Assembly: GCF_040954645.1 (NCBI RefSeq)
Contig: NC_092810.1
Span: 77,356,160 to 77,420,159 of the forward strand
Direction of reading: 5' to 3'
DNA length: 64,000 bases
From: Diabrotica undecimpunctata
Taxonomy: Eukaryota > Arthropoda > Insecta > Coleoptera > Chrysomelidae
The notes beneath the pieces are model-generated. The model made no database searches and had not been told where the DNA came from. It was given only the letters and a program-made list of their open reading frames with translations. The position numbers and the translations under genes were made by a program. The stretch's first letter is position 1; each line of letters begins with the position of its first letter. Below, piece after piece: positions 12,631 to 21,224 of this stretch.

Positions 12631-12762
12631 CGTTCCACGTTAAGAAAATAACATTAGGCTTATGGAGATCAGTGTTGCCAAACTCTTAGGCATGCGGTTT
12701 ATTAGATTGTCGATATATGATTCATTCTAATCAGAGCCGTATTCAGCACTGTGTACTTGTAG

Positions 12763-12951
12763 TTAATTAATTTCACTAATAAAAGGATATGTATAGTTGA
12801 ATACAAAATAATGCATTATCAATACCTGTTTCTTTAATAGACAGATATAGGTATGCATTTGTTGCCGAGAGGGGGCATTTGGGCCTGTAGGACCCATCGC
12901 CGGCTCTTCGGGCTTCTTCCTATCCCCGGAATTGGATCGGGTATTCACCAT
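12763..12951 (-). CDS. start of an unknown, possibly retroelement, protein
   Basis: The minus-strand ATG at 12951 opens a 63-codon frame beginning MVNTRSNSGDRKKPEE, with a hydrophilic, Pro/Arg-rich start. It lies directly downstream (minus-strand sense) of the hairpin array at 13097-13900. A basic, disordered start just after a structured leader would suit a gag-like protein, but no gag, pol or other domain follows within this stretch, so it is either a broken element or an exon. The frame is open to 13017, but the ATG at 12951 is the first with a plausible protein after it. Confidence 0.3.
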   Translation of the reverse strand: MVNTRSNSGDRKKPEEPAMGPTGPNAPSRQQMHTYICLLKKQVLIMHYFVFNYTYPFISEIN

Positions 12952-12989
12952 CTTTGGTTTGTCGCTGGTAGAAAGGTTAAATACTACCG

Positions 12990-13054
12990 CTGTTATAAAT
13001 AACAGTTCCAGTGACAAATATCTGTTATAGGTAACGGTTCCAAGGAACAGTTAC
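12990..13054. repeat. two additional hairpins near the array
   Basis: CTGTTATAAATAACAG at 12990-13005 is a near-perfect palindrome. GTAACGGTTCC at 13031-13041 pairs with GGAACAGTTAC at 13044-13054. Both lie between the start codon at 12951 and the main hairpin array. Confidence 0.8.
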
Positions 13055-13096
13055 AAAGTAACAGAGCAAAAATGGAAAAACAGATAGGTAAAAATG

Positions 13097-13900
13097 ATCT
13101 AAGTATTCCTTGACTTACGGAAGGAATAACTTAGTAAACAATTAAATTAAATGGTATAAAAATATAATGCAAAGAAAAAAATGTTTCTAAGTGTTTCTTG
13201 ACTTACAGAAGAAACAACTTAGGACAGAAATATAGATACTCTGAGATAGCGCGTGTGAGAGTAAAATATGGAAATATTTCTAAGTATTTCTTAACTTACG
13301 GAAGAAACGACTTGGAGTGGAAAAATAAAATACTCAAAATATAAAACGAGAAATGCAAAAATGAAACAGATTATAGAAATATGTCCAAGTGTTTACTTGA
13401 CTTACGGAAGAAACAACTTAGAATAGAAAATAAACAAGAGAATCAAATATAGTAAAATAAATGCACAAATATTTATAAGTGTTTCTTGACTTACGGAAGA
13501 AACGACTTATAAAAGAAAATAAGAAAAATCAAATATAGAAAAGATGTGAAAATATTGCTAAGCGTTTCTTGACTTACGGAAGAAACAACTTAGCATAAAA
13601 TAGAAAATGAAAGAAACAAATGTATTAAGTATTTTCTTAACTTAAGAAAAATATCTTAGATAAAATATCGGAAATAATAATGCAACAATGATTATGAAAA
13701 TATTTCTAAGAGTTCTTTGACTTACCGGAAAAGAACGGCTTAGACAAATAATTAAAATAACAAGTCAAATATTCAGAGAAATATTTCTAAGAGTTCTTTG
13801 ACTTACCGGAAAGAGACAAAGTACAAATCAAAATATAAAATAGAAAAAGCAAGATAAATATTTCTAAGTGTTCTTAACTTACGGAAGAACAACTTAGACA
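13097..13900. repeat. array of ten covarying hairpins
   Basis: Ten units start near 13097, 13184, 13279, 13385, 13475, 13557, 13636, 13707, 13788 and 13865, so the spacing is irregular (about 71-106 bp). Each has the form CTAAGT + GTTTCTT + loop GACTTACGG + AAGAAAC + ACTTAG. Paired arms change together: ATTCCTT/AAGGAAT in unit 1, GTTTCTT/AAGAAAC in units 2, 5 and 6, GTTCTTT/AAAGAAC in unit 8, GTTCTT/AAGAAC in unit 10, and an outer C-G pair replaced by A-T in unit 5. The loop is nearly constant and the spacers are not conserved. Units 3, 4, 7 and 9 are imperfect. Confidence 0.9.
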
Positions 13901-14152
13901 CAAAATACAAGAAAAATAAACAATCAAAATAACCAATTAAAATATCAAACAATCAGTATATAAACAAATATAGATCAAAGTAATATTCTAACCTGAAAAG
14001 GTCTGAATATACAATAATGCTAAAATAAAAATGGTATATAAGAAATCAGAAATAAAACAATAACTTAGTAGGAACAATAATAGCACCGACTAGGTCTACA
14101 GTAGAAGAGGCAAGCTCGACTGATCGATGAGAGAAAATCTACCTGCTTTTAT

Positions 14153-14175
14153 GTAAAACAAATCCTTTGTTTTAC
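14153..14175. repeat. 10 bp stem hairpin
   Basis: GTAAAACAAA, loop TCC, then TTTGTTTTAC. It may mark the outer end of the element that holds the hairpin array. Confidence 0.85.
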
Positions 14176-14364
14176 GTAGCGAAAGTGGAATTTCCCGGCA
14201 TCGAATCAATTAGAAATTTGGATTTGGCCAACCTTGGAATTCCCAAGTATTTTGACCGATATCCAAATTCCTTGATGCCTCCGGACGCCTCCGGAGGACA
14301 ATTTATTATAGGTCTAATAAAAATAGTTATATTTTACTATTGTTTAACATTACATATTGATTAA
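14167..14364 (+). CDS. possible exon or coding fragment, unknown
   Basis: The frame reads through a non-repetitive, protein-like stretch (KVEFPGIESIRNLDLANLGI, then PKYFDRYPNSLMPPDASGG) before it becomes AT-rich. A pyrimidine-rich run ending in ACGTAG at about 14178 could be a splice acceptor. The ATG at 14167 lies inside the hairpin and is unlikely to be a real start. I do not recognise the family. Codon third positions and composition differ from the AT-rich surroundings, which is the only support for its being coding. Confidence 0.25.
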   Translation: MFYVAKVEFPGIESIRNLDLANLGIPKYFDRYPNSLMPPDASGGQFIIGLIKIVIFYYCLTLHID

Positions 14365-14462
14365 AGCTTTAAATAAGATATAACTAAAAAAACAAGTGCA
14401 GCTTTAATTTTATTTTCATGTAAGTAATAACAACAATTACATACATAAAATTTTTTCCTTGT

Positions 14463-14605
14463 ATACAGGGTGAATCACCACTAATGGAACGAAAGATTAC
14501 AGCGAAAGAGTAAAAAAATTAAATTACTAGTTTATAAGTTGATAAAAGCTACATTTTAAAATTATTTTGAAATATACAGGGTATCCCAATTACAGGGTTG
14601 TTACT
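14463..14605. repeat. two TACAGGGTG-type motifs
   Basis: ATACAGGGTGAATC near 14463 and ATACAGGGTATCCC near 14573 are about 110 bp apart. Motifs like TACAGGGTGTCCC recur in many insect repeats. The owner element cannot be named here. Confidence 0.4.
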
Positions 14606-14692
14606 CCATCTTTTGCGCGGTCGGCCGATACTTTTTTTACCGATTAATGATTTATCTCTTGCTATTTTGACCATTCATTTATACACTATACG

Positions 14693-14693
<1 letters not shown>

Positions 14694-14769
<76 letters not shown>
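14694..14769. repeat. (TA)n microsatellite
   Basis: An almost pure TA run. It creates spurious Ile-Tyr reading frames on both strands. Confidence 0.95.
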
Positions 14770-14773
<4 letters not shown>

Positions 14774-14852
14774 AAAGTATTCAACTAGTAAATTCAGAGG
14801 TTTAATCGGTCATTCAGGTTGGTAAATAAAAAAGAAGTCAACTACTTCATAA

Positions 14853-14905
14853 GTTTATCGAAGACGTTTCGCTTTATATATCTAAAGCTTCATCAGTTCT
14901 CTAAA
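14853..14905 (-). ncRNA. hammerhead ribozyme motif, Penelope type
   Basis: On the minus strand the order is AGAGAA, CTGATGA, one extra A, GCTTT, an eight-base loop, AAAGC, GAAA, CGTC, TTCGATAAA. This supplies the conserved CUGANGA and GAAA boxes, a 5 bp stem II and a GUC cleavage triplet. Stem I pairs GAA with TTC, then two adjacent G-A mismatches, then four A-T pairs. Stem III is only AC/GU with no loop, so activity would need a dimer. Hammerheads of this minimal kind are known from the terminal repeats of Penelope-like elements. The extra A before stem II departs from the textbook core, so activity is uncertain. Confidence 0.65.
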
Positions 14906-15199
14906 ATATAAACAGATGACATAGAGTTTATAAGAAATACAGATGTTAATAGTTCATAACTTACAACTAATATGTAGTATATTATCGATGTTATTATATA
15001 TCTACTGTAAACTTTACTCATTATTTAAAACTAATTTAATAAAAAAAAAACAAAAAACACAAACTCTGCAAAAAATGATGTTCATATTCATAGATACGAA
15101 GATTAAAAAAAATTTAAACGAACATTTTTCTTCATTTAGAGATGGTTCTCCAATGAAAATAAACAAAGCACTGATTTATTTCATCGACGCGATACCGAA

Positions 15200-15202
<3 letters not shown>

Positions 15203-15269
<67 letters not shown>
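15203..15269. repeat. (TA)n microsatellite
   Basis: An almost pure TA run, 250 bp left of the DD82E transposase gene. Tc1/mariner-type elements insert at TA, so the neighbourhood is a natural target. Confidence 0.95.
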
Positions 15270-15273
<4 letters not shown>

Positions 15274-15345
15274 CCTAGAGCTAAGATTAATACTATTATA
15301 AAAATTAATATTAAACTCACCAGTCTTCCGGGTTGAACCGCGTCG

Positions 15346-15402
15346 ATATCCATTGGGCCGAGCTTTCGACATCCTCTCTGATGTCTTCTTCAGGGCTTCC
15401 GA
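15346..15402 (-). ncRNA. second hammerhead ribozyme motif, different family
   Basis: On the minus strand: GCC, CTGAAGA, one extra A, GACATC, loop AGAGAG, GATGTC, GAAA, GCTC, GGCCC. CTGAAGA fits CUGANGA (position 7 is free). Stem II has 6 bp, stem I starts with GCC/GGC, stem III is the palindrome AGCT and the cleavage triplet is CUC. The sequence is unrelated to the motif at 14853-14905 apart from the core, so it comes from another Penelope-like lineage. No coding part of that element is visible next to it. Confidence 0.6.
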
Positions 15403-15519
15403 GGTTTCAGTCTCCTGAGTCCCTAGACACTACTACACTTATCACTAGTCACTTCACTATAAGACTTTTCGGATTTGGCACTTTGTGTCCGTCGATTTGC
15501 ACACTATCACATAATTCAC

Positions 15520-17018
15520 TCACTGCATATTAACATCATCCTCATCTTCTCTATCATCGCTATCACTTTCATTACTGTCACTGTCAACCGTCACATTTAT
15601 TACCACAGGATCAATATCGTCCATCAACCCATCAATAACCCAAAATTTTTGCTCTTCCTTAATAGCAAGTTTACAATAGTTTTTCCAGTTTTCCACTGTA
15701 ACTACACCAAATGCATTTCTTATTAATTGTTCCATAGCGGCGGCCTTAAACTCTGTGTTGTGTGAGGCAATATTTTTTTTGACTTGACTCCATACCATTT
15801 CAACTGGATTTAACTCACAATGGTATGGAGGTAGTCTCAGAATGGCAACATTTTTCTCTTTGCACATCTCGTCGATTTCATATTTTATGTATTTTTCTTT
15901 GTATGTGTTTACGACTTCCATGAGCTCTGATTTTAAATAATCTTCTTCAAAAAAGACATCTTTCTCCAGCAACCACGTCTTAATTTGATCTTTATTGAAG
16001 GCTTGTGTCGGAATCGCTTCGTCTCTCCTCGAATGGTACGAAGCGTTGTCCATCACCACAACACTTTTCTCTGGAAGATTAGGAAGCAGCTTTTCCTTAA
16101 ACCATTGTTCAAATATAGGACCATCCATCTCATCATGATAGTCCGCTGAGTTTTTTTTAGCTAAAAACCAAAAAGCAGCATCTTCTACAAAGCCCAATTC
16201 GCTACCTGCATGCACTATAACAAATCGGGGGCCTCGTTGTGTCGGATGTTTTAGGCCTGTTGACAACCCCTTAACAAACGCATCCCTGGNNNNNNNNNNN
16301 NNNNNNNNNNNNNNNNNNNNNNNNNNNNNNNNNNNNNNNNNNNNNNNNNNNNNNNNNNNNNNNNNNNNNNNNNNNNNNNNNNNNNNNNNACAAACGCATC
16401 CCTGGTTGAAGTCACTGAGAGGTCCTTCCATTCTTTGGAAACACTATGTCCAACATTCACCCAAGTTTCGTCCAAATAAACGACGGTGTATCCTTGAGAA
16501 CGAAATTTTTTTATTTCACGCAAATACTGATGCCTCCATTTTAGAATATCGGGCCGTTCAATCATGCTTGACTTTACTCCTCGTTTGCAAAAAACAAAGT
16601 TCATTTCATGGAGTATTCTCCACATTGTTGTGCGTGACATGTTTGCTACATCTTTGTCTTTTTTAACCAGTGCAAAAACTTTGTTCAATGTCGGCGGTAA
16701 ATTTTTAAAGAAAAAACTATGCACGATGGCACGTAGTCGCGTATGAACTACTGCATCATAAGTGAACTTTCTGTTGTTCACTCTTCTTTTGGTACCTTTT
16801 CGTGTTTTTTTTATGGGCATTAGTCCTCCTTCCGCAGCTTCTTTGCGGATTTTAAAAATAGTACTAAAACTTACTCCTGTCATATCACTTACTTTATTGG
16901 TTAAACTTCTAACACTTTCACCACTTCTTAAGTTTAGATGATAATTAAATACATTTAAAACAATTCGTTTTGCACGGATGTCCAAGATATTCCCTTGGCT
17001 TAATTTTTGAATTTCCAT
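15520..17018 (-). CDS. Tc1/mariner-superfamily transposase, DD82E type
   Basis: A DDE transposase that would cut and paste its own transposon. The ATG is at 17018; the frame is also open from a TTG at 17024. The first third is a helix-turn-helix region (VRSLTNKVSDMTGVSFSTIF). The catalytic Asp residues are in VVYLDETWVN and VVMDNASYH, and the Glu is in ELNPVEMVWSQVKKN. Counting from the second Asp to the Glu leaves 82 residues between them, much more than the usual 34-41. I recall this spacing as the mark of the Sailor (DD82E) group, from memory and unchecked. The C terminus is very acidic. The 100 N gap (16290-16389) splits the gene, but the 16 bases on each side are identical. Removing 100 N plus one copy leaves 1383 bases, exactly 461 codons including the stop, so the gene is probably intact. 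No terminal inverted repeats were identified. Confidence 0.85.
16290..16389. other. 100 N assembly gap with overlapping flanks
   Basis: Exactly 100 N. ACAAACGCATCCCTGG at 16274-16289 is repeated at 16390-16405, so the two contigs overlap by 16 bases and the true gap is probably zero. Confidence 0.95.
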
Positions 17019-17025
17019 TTTCAAT

Positions 17026-17412
17026 TAACATTTAACTGTAAAGTCAGAATAACAACTGAAGAACCACAAAGCCTTATTATTATTATTTAGTCTCAGAGAA
17101 CGACATAAAATCGCTGACATACGCACACCGTATTATTTTAAGTTGCAATTAGTAATTAGATATATGCGTTCCAAGCGGTCCGTTTATTTGCTTTTAATTC
17201 TTTAATAGCCGACAAAGTGTAACATTTAACTGTAAAGTCAGAATAACAACTGAAGAACCACAAAGCCTTATTATCATTATTAAGTCTCAGAGGACGACAT
17301 AAAATCGCTGACATACGCACACCGTATTATTTTAAGTTGCAATTAGTAATTAGATATATGCGTTCCAAGCGGTTCGTTTATTGCTTTAAAATCTTTAATA
17401 GCCGACAAAGTG
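17026..17412. repeat. tandem duplication, unit about 194 bp
   Basis: 17026-17219 and 17220-17412 are nearly identical, running from TAACATTTAACTGTAAAG to GCCGACAAAGTG. The duplication lies directly upstream of the transposase start and may contain its promoter or subterminal region. Confidence 0.95.
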
Positions 17413-17735
17413 CATGATTTAACTAAGCAATATTTTCTACTGATTTCTATGATTCATGGTATATGGTATTCTTACCGAAAAACAAATAAACTGTCGTTAC
17501 TATAATTAAAATAAGATAAAATAAAATTATCTTTTGTAAATACTATTTATTTAATTAAAATCATTTTCCCTACTTTTCATCTCTTGTTTCGAATGGGCAC
17601 TTTTGGCCAATTACGTTAAAAAACATTAATTTAATTCATGTCTGTGGAAACTAAAATACAAATTATACAGTCCTGACTCGTGCTTGTGTTCATCGTGGCA
17701 TCGTCGCGCTTCTATCGTCCATAAGAAATACATGG
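17413..17735. other. AT-rich stretch without recognised features
   Basis: No frame or repeat is convincing. The right end of the DD82E transposon probably lies here, but I could not match a terminal inverted repeat. Confidence 0.4.
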
Positions 17736-17751
17736 CCCTATCTCCGCAATG

Positions 17752-18273
17752 CTATTTTCTTAACGTGAAACGCTCTATAGTAGGCTTCCTCACAACATCA
17801 CTCTTGTGCAAAGCTATTCTTTTTGAGAGTTTCTGGCTGGTTTGACCGACATACACTTCTGAACAGGAACCACATGAAATAGAATACACTAAATTAAAGT
17901 TATCCAGTTTTTCAACTCTTTCTGTCAGGTGAGTAAAGTATTTCCCTAATATTTTGTACACTGAATTTGCTATCACTATGTTGAACTGTCTGAAAAGGTT
18001 TGTGATCTGTGGTGATAAACCCCTGATGTAAGGCAACCTCCCATAGAAAAGTTCTACTGGTTCTCCTTCTAATGTTTGTCTTTGGTGTGTTCCTGCCGTT
18101 GGCATATCTTGGAAGAGCAGTTTGTTAAGCAGCATCTTAGGATAGTGATTTTTTCTAAGAATCTCATAAAGTAATGTATTGTAGTTAGAAGGGTAGTTAG
18201 AAGGGTGACAAATTCTTTTTATTCTGTTTTTCAACTGGTTGTTGTCTAATACTGTGTGATAGATATGTAACAA
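17752..18273 (-). pseudogene. Penelope-like element, RT tail and GIY-YIG nuclease fragment
   Basis: The minus-strand frame encodes the end of the reverse transcriptase thumb region and the start of a GIY-YIG endonuclease: VYSISCGSCSEVYVGQTSQK, then LSKRIALHKSDV. In Penelope-like elements this nuclease nicks the target for RT priming. The frame ends at 17752 before the rest of the domain. Near its N-terminal side, a PSNY unit is duplicated (CCTTCTAACTA twice). It lies head to head with the RT fragment at 18525-18955. Both contain the same 40 bp (KNRIKRICHPSNY), so they are two partial copies in opposite orientation rather than one gene. Confidence 0.7.
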
Positions 18274-18305
18274 GGTTATATTTACATCTGCACCTCATGC
18301 AATAA
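18263..18305. repeat. 43 bp Penelope-associated repeat, copy 2
   Basis: Identical to 12249-12291. It lies at the boundary between the minus-strand Penelope fragment and the AT-rich spacer. Confidence 0.85.
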
Positions 18306-18524
18306 TACACACTTTACACTACATGATTTATCATGTGATTTGTCATATGATTTGGTCATGAAGTGAAATTTACATGTTTACACTGTGTGATTTGTCATAT
18401 GATTTTGTTATAAGCACTGTCATGTGGCTCGTCATAGCTTGTCACAGGAGAATAGGACGGTGCCTATTCCGCATGATAAAATCATATGATTTTCGGTAAT
18501 AATAGGGGTAATACCCACGGTTCG
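18306..18524. repeat. spacer with repeated GATTTGTCATATGATTT motifs
   Basis: Imperfect repeats of GATTT(G/A)TCAT(A/G)TGATTT lie at about 18326-18350 and 18380-18400. A short hairpin (GAATAGG / CCTATTC) is near 18449-18470. No gene is seen. Confidence 0.5.
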
Positions 18525-18955
18525 TAGACTTCTACGTAAAAGGAGCACCCATGGGTGGAGCTATATCCCCATCTTTGGTAGAACTTGTAATGAACTCCCT
18601 ACTTCACTACTGTACTCAAGAAGTTGATTTTGAATTCCTCTACATTTACCAATATGTAGACGACCTCACATATGCAGTCCCTGCTGACAAAATCAACTAC
18701 ACTCTTAACGTTTTCAACTCATATAACACTCACCTACAATTTACTCTCGAAACAGAAGAAAACAATATGGTACCATTCCTCGACACCAATGTAACCAGAC
18801 ATGAGGATAATATAGTAAGGTTGGACTGGTACAGAAAGAAAACATTCTCAGGTAGATTTGTGCCTTTTCACTCGTATCATCCGGATGAGCAGAAGATTAA
18901 CATCATCAAAGGTCTGAAAAACAGAATAAAAAGAATTTGTCACCCTTCTAACTAC
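18525..18955 (+). pseudogene. Penelope-like reverse transcriptase fragment
   Basis: Starting upstream of the ATG at 18551, the frame reads VKGAPMGGAISPSLVEL, a typical RT motif B region, then YIYQYVDDL (the catalytic YVDD, motif C) and FLDTNVTRHEDNIVRLDWYR, as in Penelope-like RTs. After 18955 it leaves the family and runs into unrelated repeats. The fingers and the nuclease are missing on this strand. Confidence 0.75.
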
Positions 18956-19029
18956 AATAAGAACTGTAGATATAGTATGGGTCTTTGGGCGCAACCCCTA
19001 AAATCGAAAATCCTAAAATCGCAACCCCC

Positions 19030-19400
19030 GGTCGTAACTCGTAGGATGACGTACGAGGGCTCGTTGGAAAGGGGATGAAAAATGGGGTTGAACGCAGTAT
19101 GTGCCGTGCACATCGGAGCATGCCGAAAGGGCATTACGTTATATCTTCGTTTCTATTGGTTCGATCGTGACGTACGAGGCCTAGTTGGAACGGGGAGGAG
19201 ACGGGGAATATGTTGAGACAAAAAACAAAGATGGTGGCATTGCCAAATGGGCGCTAGAACGTATCTTCGTTGCTATTGATCTTGCTAAGTATGAACTTCG
19301 GTGATTTTGACGTATAGGGTATCAAATGAAAGCGTTGGTGACACAGACAGACACGTTTGGCTTATGTCAACGTTCAGTATAAACATTCTTCTTCTTATTT
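19030..19400. repeat. diverged relatives of the 120 bp foldback repeat
   Basis: Two to three units contain GTACGAGGC, TTGGAAAGGGGA or TTGGAACGGGGAG, GAGACAAAAAACAAAGATGG and GCATTGCCAAA. They match the family at 1560-2280, about 7 kb away from the foldback structure. Confidence 0.7.
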
Positions 19401-19419
19401 TCCGTACAGTGCCTAACAT

Positions 19420-19690
19420 AACGTGAAAGTCGACGCAGAACGTGACAGTTATGTGACATTCGAAGCAGAACGTGAAATGTCACGTGAAATGACGTGACAT
19501 TCAACGCAGGACGTGAAATAACGTGACATTCGACGTAGGACGTGACAGTTATGTGACAGTCGACGCAGAACGTGAAATATCAAGTGAAATGACGTGACAT
19601 TCGACGCAGGACGTGACATTTATGTGTCAGTCAACACAAGACGTCGCTTGACATAAAACGTGACATTCTACATAGGACATATTCAGTATT
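19420..19690. repeat. GTGACATTCGACGCAGGAC short tandem repeats
   Basis: About ten imperfect units of 20-30 bp alternate GTGACAT(T), CGACGCAG(G/A) and ACGTGA. They end immediately before the target duplication of the R1-like insertion, so they are either the left part of the Polinton or its flank. Similar GTGACGT-rich DNA lies at 6390-6480. Confidence 0.75.
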
Positions 19691-19702
19691 AATATGAATC
19701 AC

Positions 19703-21066
19703 ATGAAGATGAATGAAAACGAGAATGGGGTAGAAAAGCCGCGAGACGGCAGATTGAGCGAAGCGGAAGAACAAAAGAAATCCGAAGAAGAGATGCTGAA
19801 CTGGCATAAGAGTCAGCCGAAGATGAATAGGTCAGGTCCTCCAAAACATTCAACGTTGGTGGGAGAGGACATTTTAAGAGCAATGAACAAAAAAGACAAA
19901 GGGAAAGAAGAAAATTCAGGGGGGGAGGAATCATCAAAAGAAATCACAGATGTGGTGGACATAGAGGAAGAAGAAAAAAATGAAGAGCAAGGAACCACAA
20001 ACTGGCAGAACTTGGAGGAAAGTATCCTGACAGCCTCGCTGTTCGACGATGATGACCAAGAAGAGATAAAAGAAAAGAAAAAGAGGAAAAGAGACAGTTT
20101 TGAGATAAATTAAAAACTCAAGAAAGAAAAGAAAGAAGAAAGAGAAAGCGAGAGATACCAAGAGGAGACAGAATGTGAAAGAATACAGAGGAAACTAAAA
20201 GAAGTAAGGGATATCCTAAATGGAAAAGGACCCATCGAGGGGGAACAAAAAGCCTAAGCAAGCAAACTAATAGGAGAAATTAACACAATTCAGATTAAGA
20301 CCAGCCAAAGTAAAATAAAAACGGCAAAAGGGGAGGACGAAGAAACTAAGTGTGAGCAATGTAAAATAAAACTATTGCAAGAAAGGCAAAGAAAAGAAAC
20401 AGAAAAAATAATAAGCGCTTTAAAAAAAGGGGGAGATATAAATAACTTCAATCAAATACAAAAAAAAGAAATGGGAAGAAAAAGTATTTGAAAAGACAAA
20501 ATGGGAACAGGTGAGCTTACAGGAGACGATAACTAAAAAAGAATGCCTTATAATAACTAAAAAGGATATAAAAGACGGGGGTAGAAGACGTGATACGTAC
20601 TCTCAGGGAGGAAGTTCATGAACCAATAGAGGTCTGCGAAGAAGGAAATGTAGAATATATAAAAAACGAGAACGAAAGTTCCATAGCCAGCTAGAGAAGG
20701 GAATGGTACACATATGTGGCCAAACCAAAAAAACAAGGTATGTACGAAATGGCCGAGAAGGCCATCAAACGGGTAAGGGAAAGGAAAGAGCCACCTGAAA
20801 CAATAAGGGTGGTTATCAATAATGAGATAAATAAATATGAGGTACGGAAAGCCCTGGAGTTTGTAGGCCGGGCAGAAAACATCGTATGGGAAATCCAAGT
20901 AAGAGGTAAAGAAATGGATAAAGGAGTAAAGAACGAGCAAGAGGAAGCCGTCCTAATCAAAACAGGGGGCAAATCGTACACGGAAGTACTGAAGGAAATG
21001 AACCAAAAAATTAACATCGGAAAGATAGGGGTTAAAGTAGATAGTCTCGAAAAAACAGAAGGGGGG
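19703..21066 (+). pseudogene. R1-like ORF1 (gag-like), N-terminal part
   Basis: A highly charged frame with long Glu/Lys runs stops at 20113, is broken by further stops to about 20700, and resumes at 20716-21066 with TIRVVINNEINKYEVRKALE. The next codons lie beyond the nested element, at 29437. The ATG at 19694 belongs to the target duplication, so the element's own start is more likely at 19703. ORF1 proteins of this group bind their own RNA. At least one stop and one frame change make this copy non-functional. Confidence 0.7.
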
Positions 21067-21224
21067 TAGAGTAGAGTAGAGTAGAGTATTTATTTAACTA
21101 CATAACAATACAAATATTGTTTGTAGCAAGTCAAAAAGAACATACATAGTATTAAAGAAAACGAATATAAAACGTAACTTAAATAATATATACAAACAAG
21201 AACATATAATAAACAGAAAAACAT

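Noticed and set aside
12763..14100. A complete LTR element around the hairpin array
   Set aside because: I could not find paired LTRs, a primer site or pol domains. Only a start codon and a leader-like array are visible.
14598..15353. Frames with long Ile-Tyr runs on both strands
   Set aside because: Translation of (TA)n microsatellites.
17690..17770. Possible hammerhead near AACGTGAAACGCTC
   Set aside because: There is a GAAAC box but no CUGANGA box at a workable distance on either strand.
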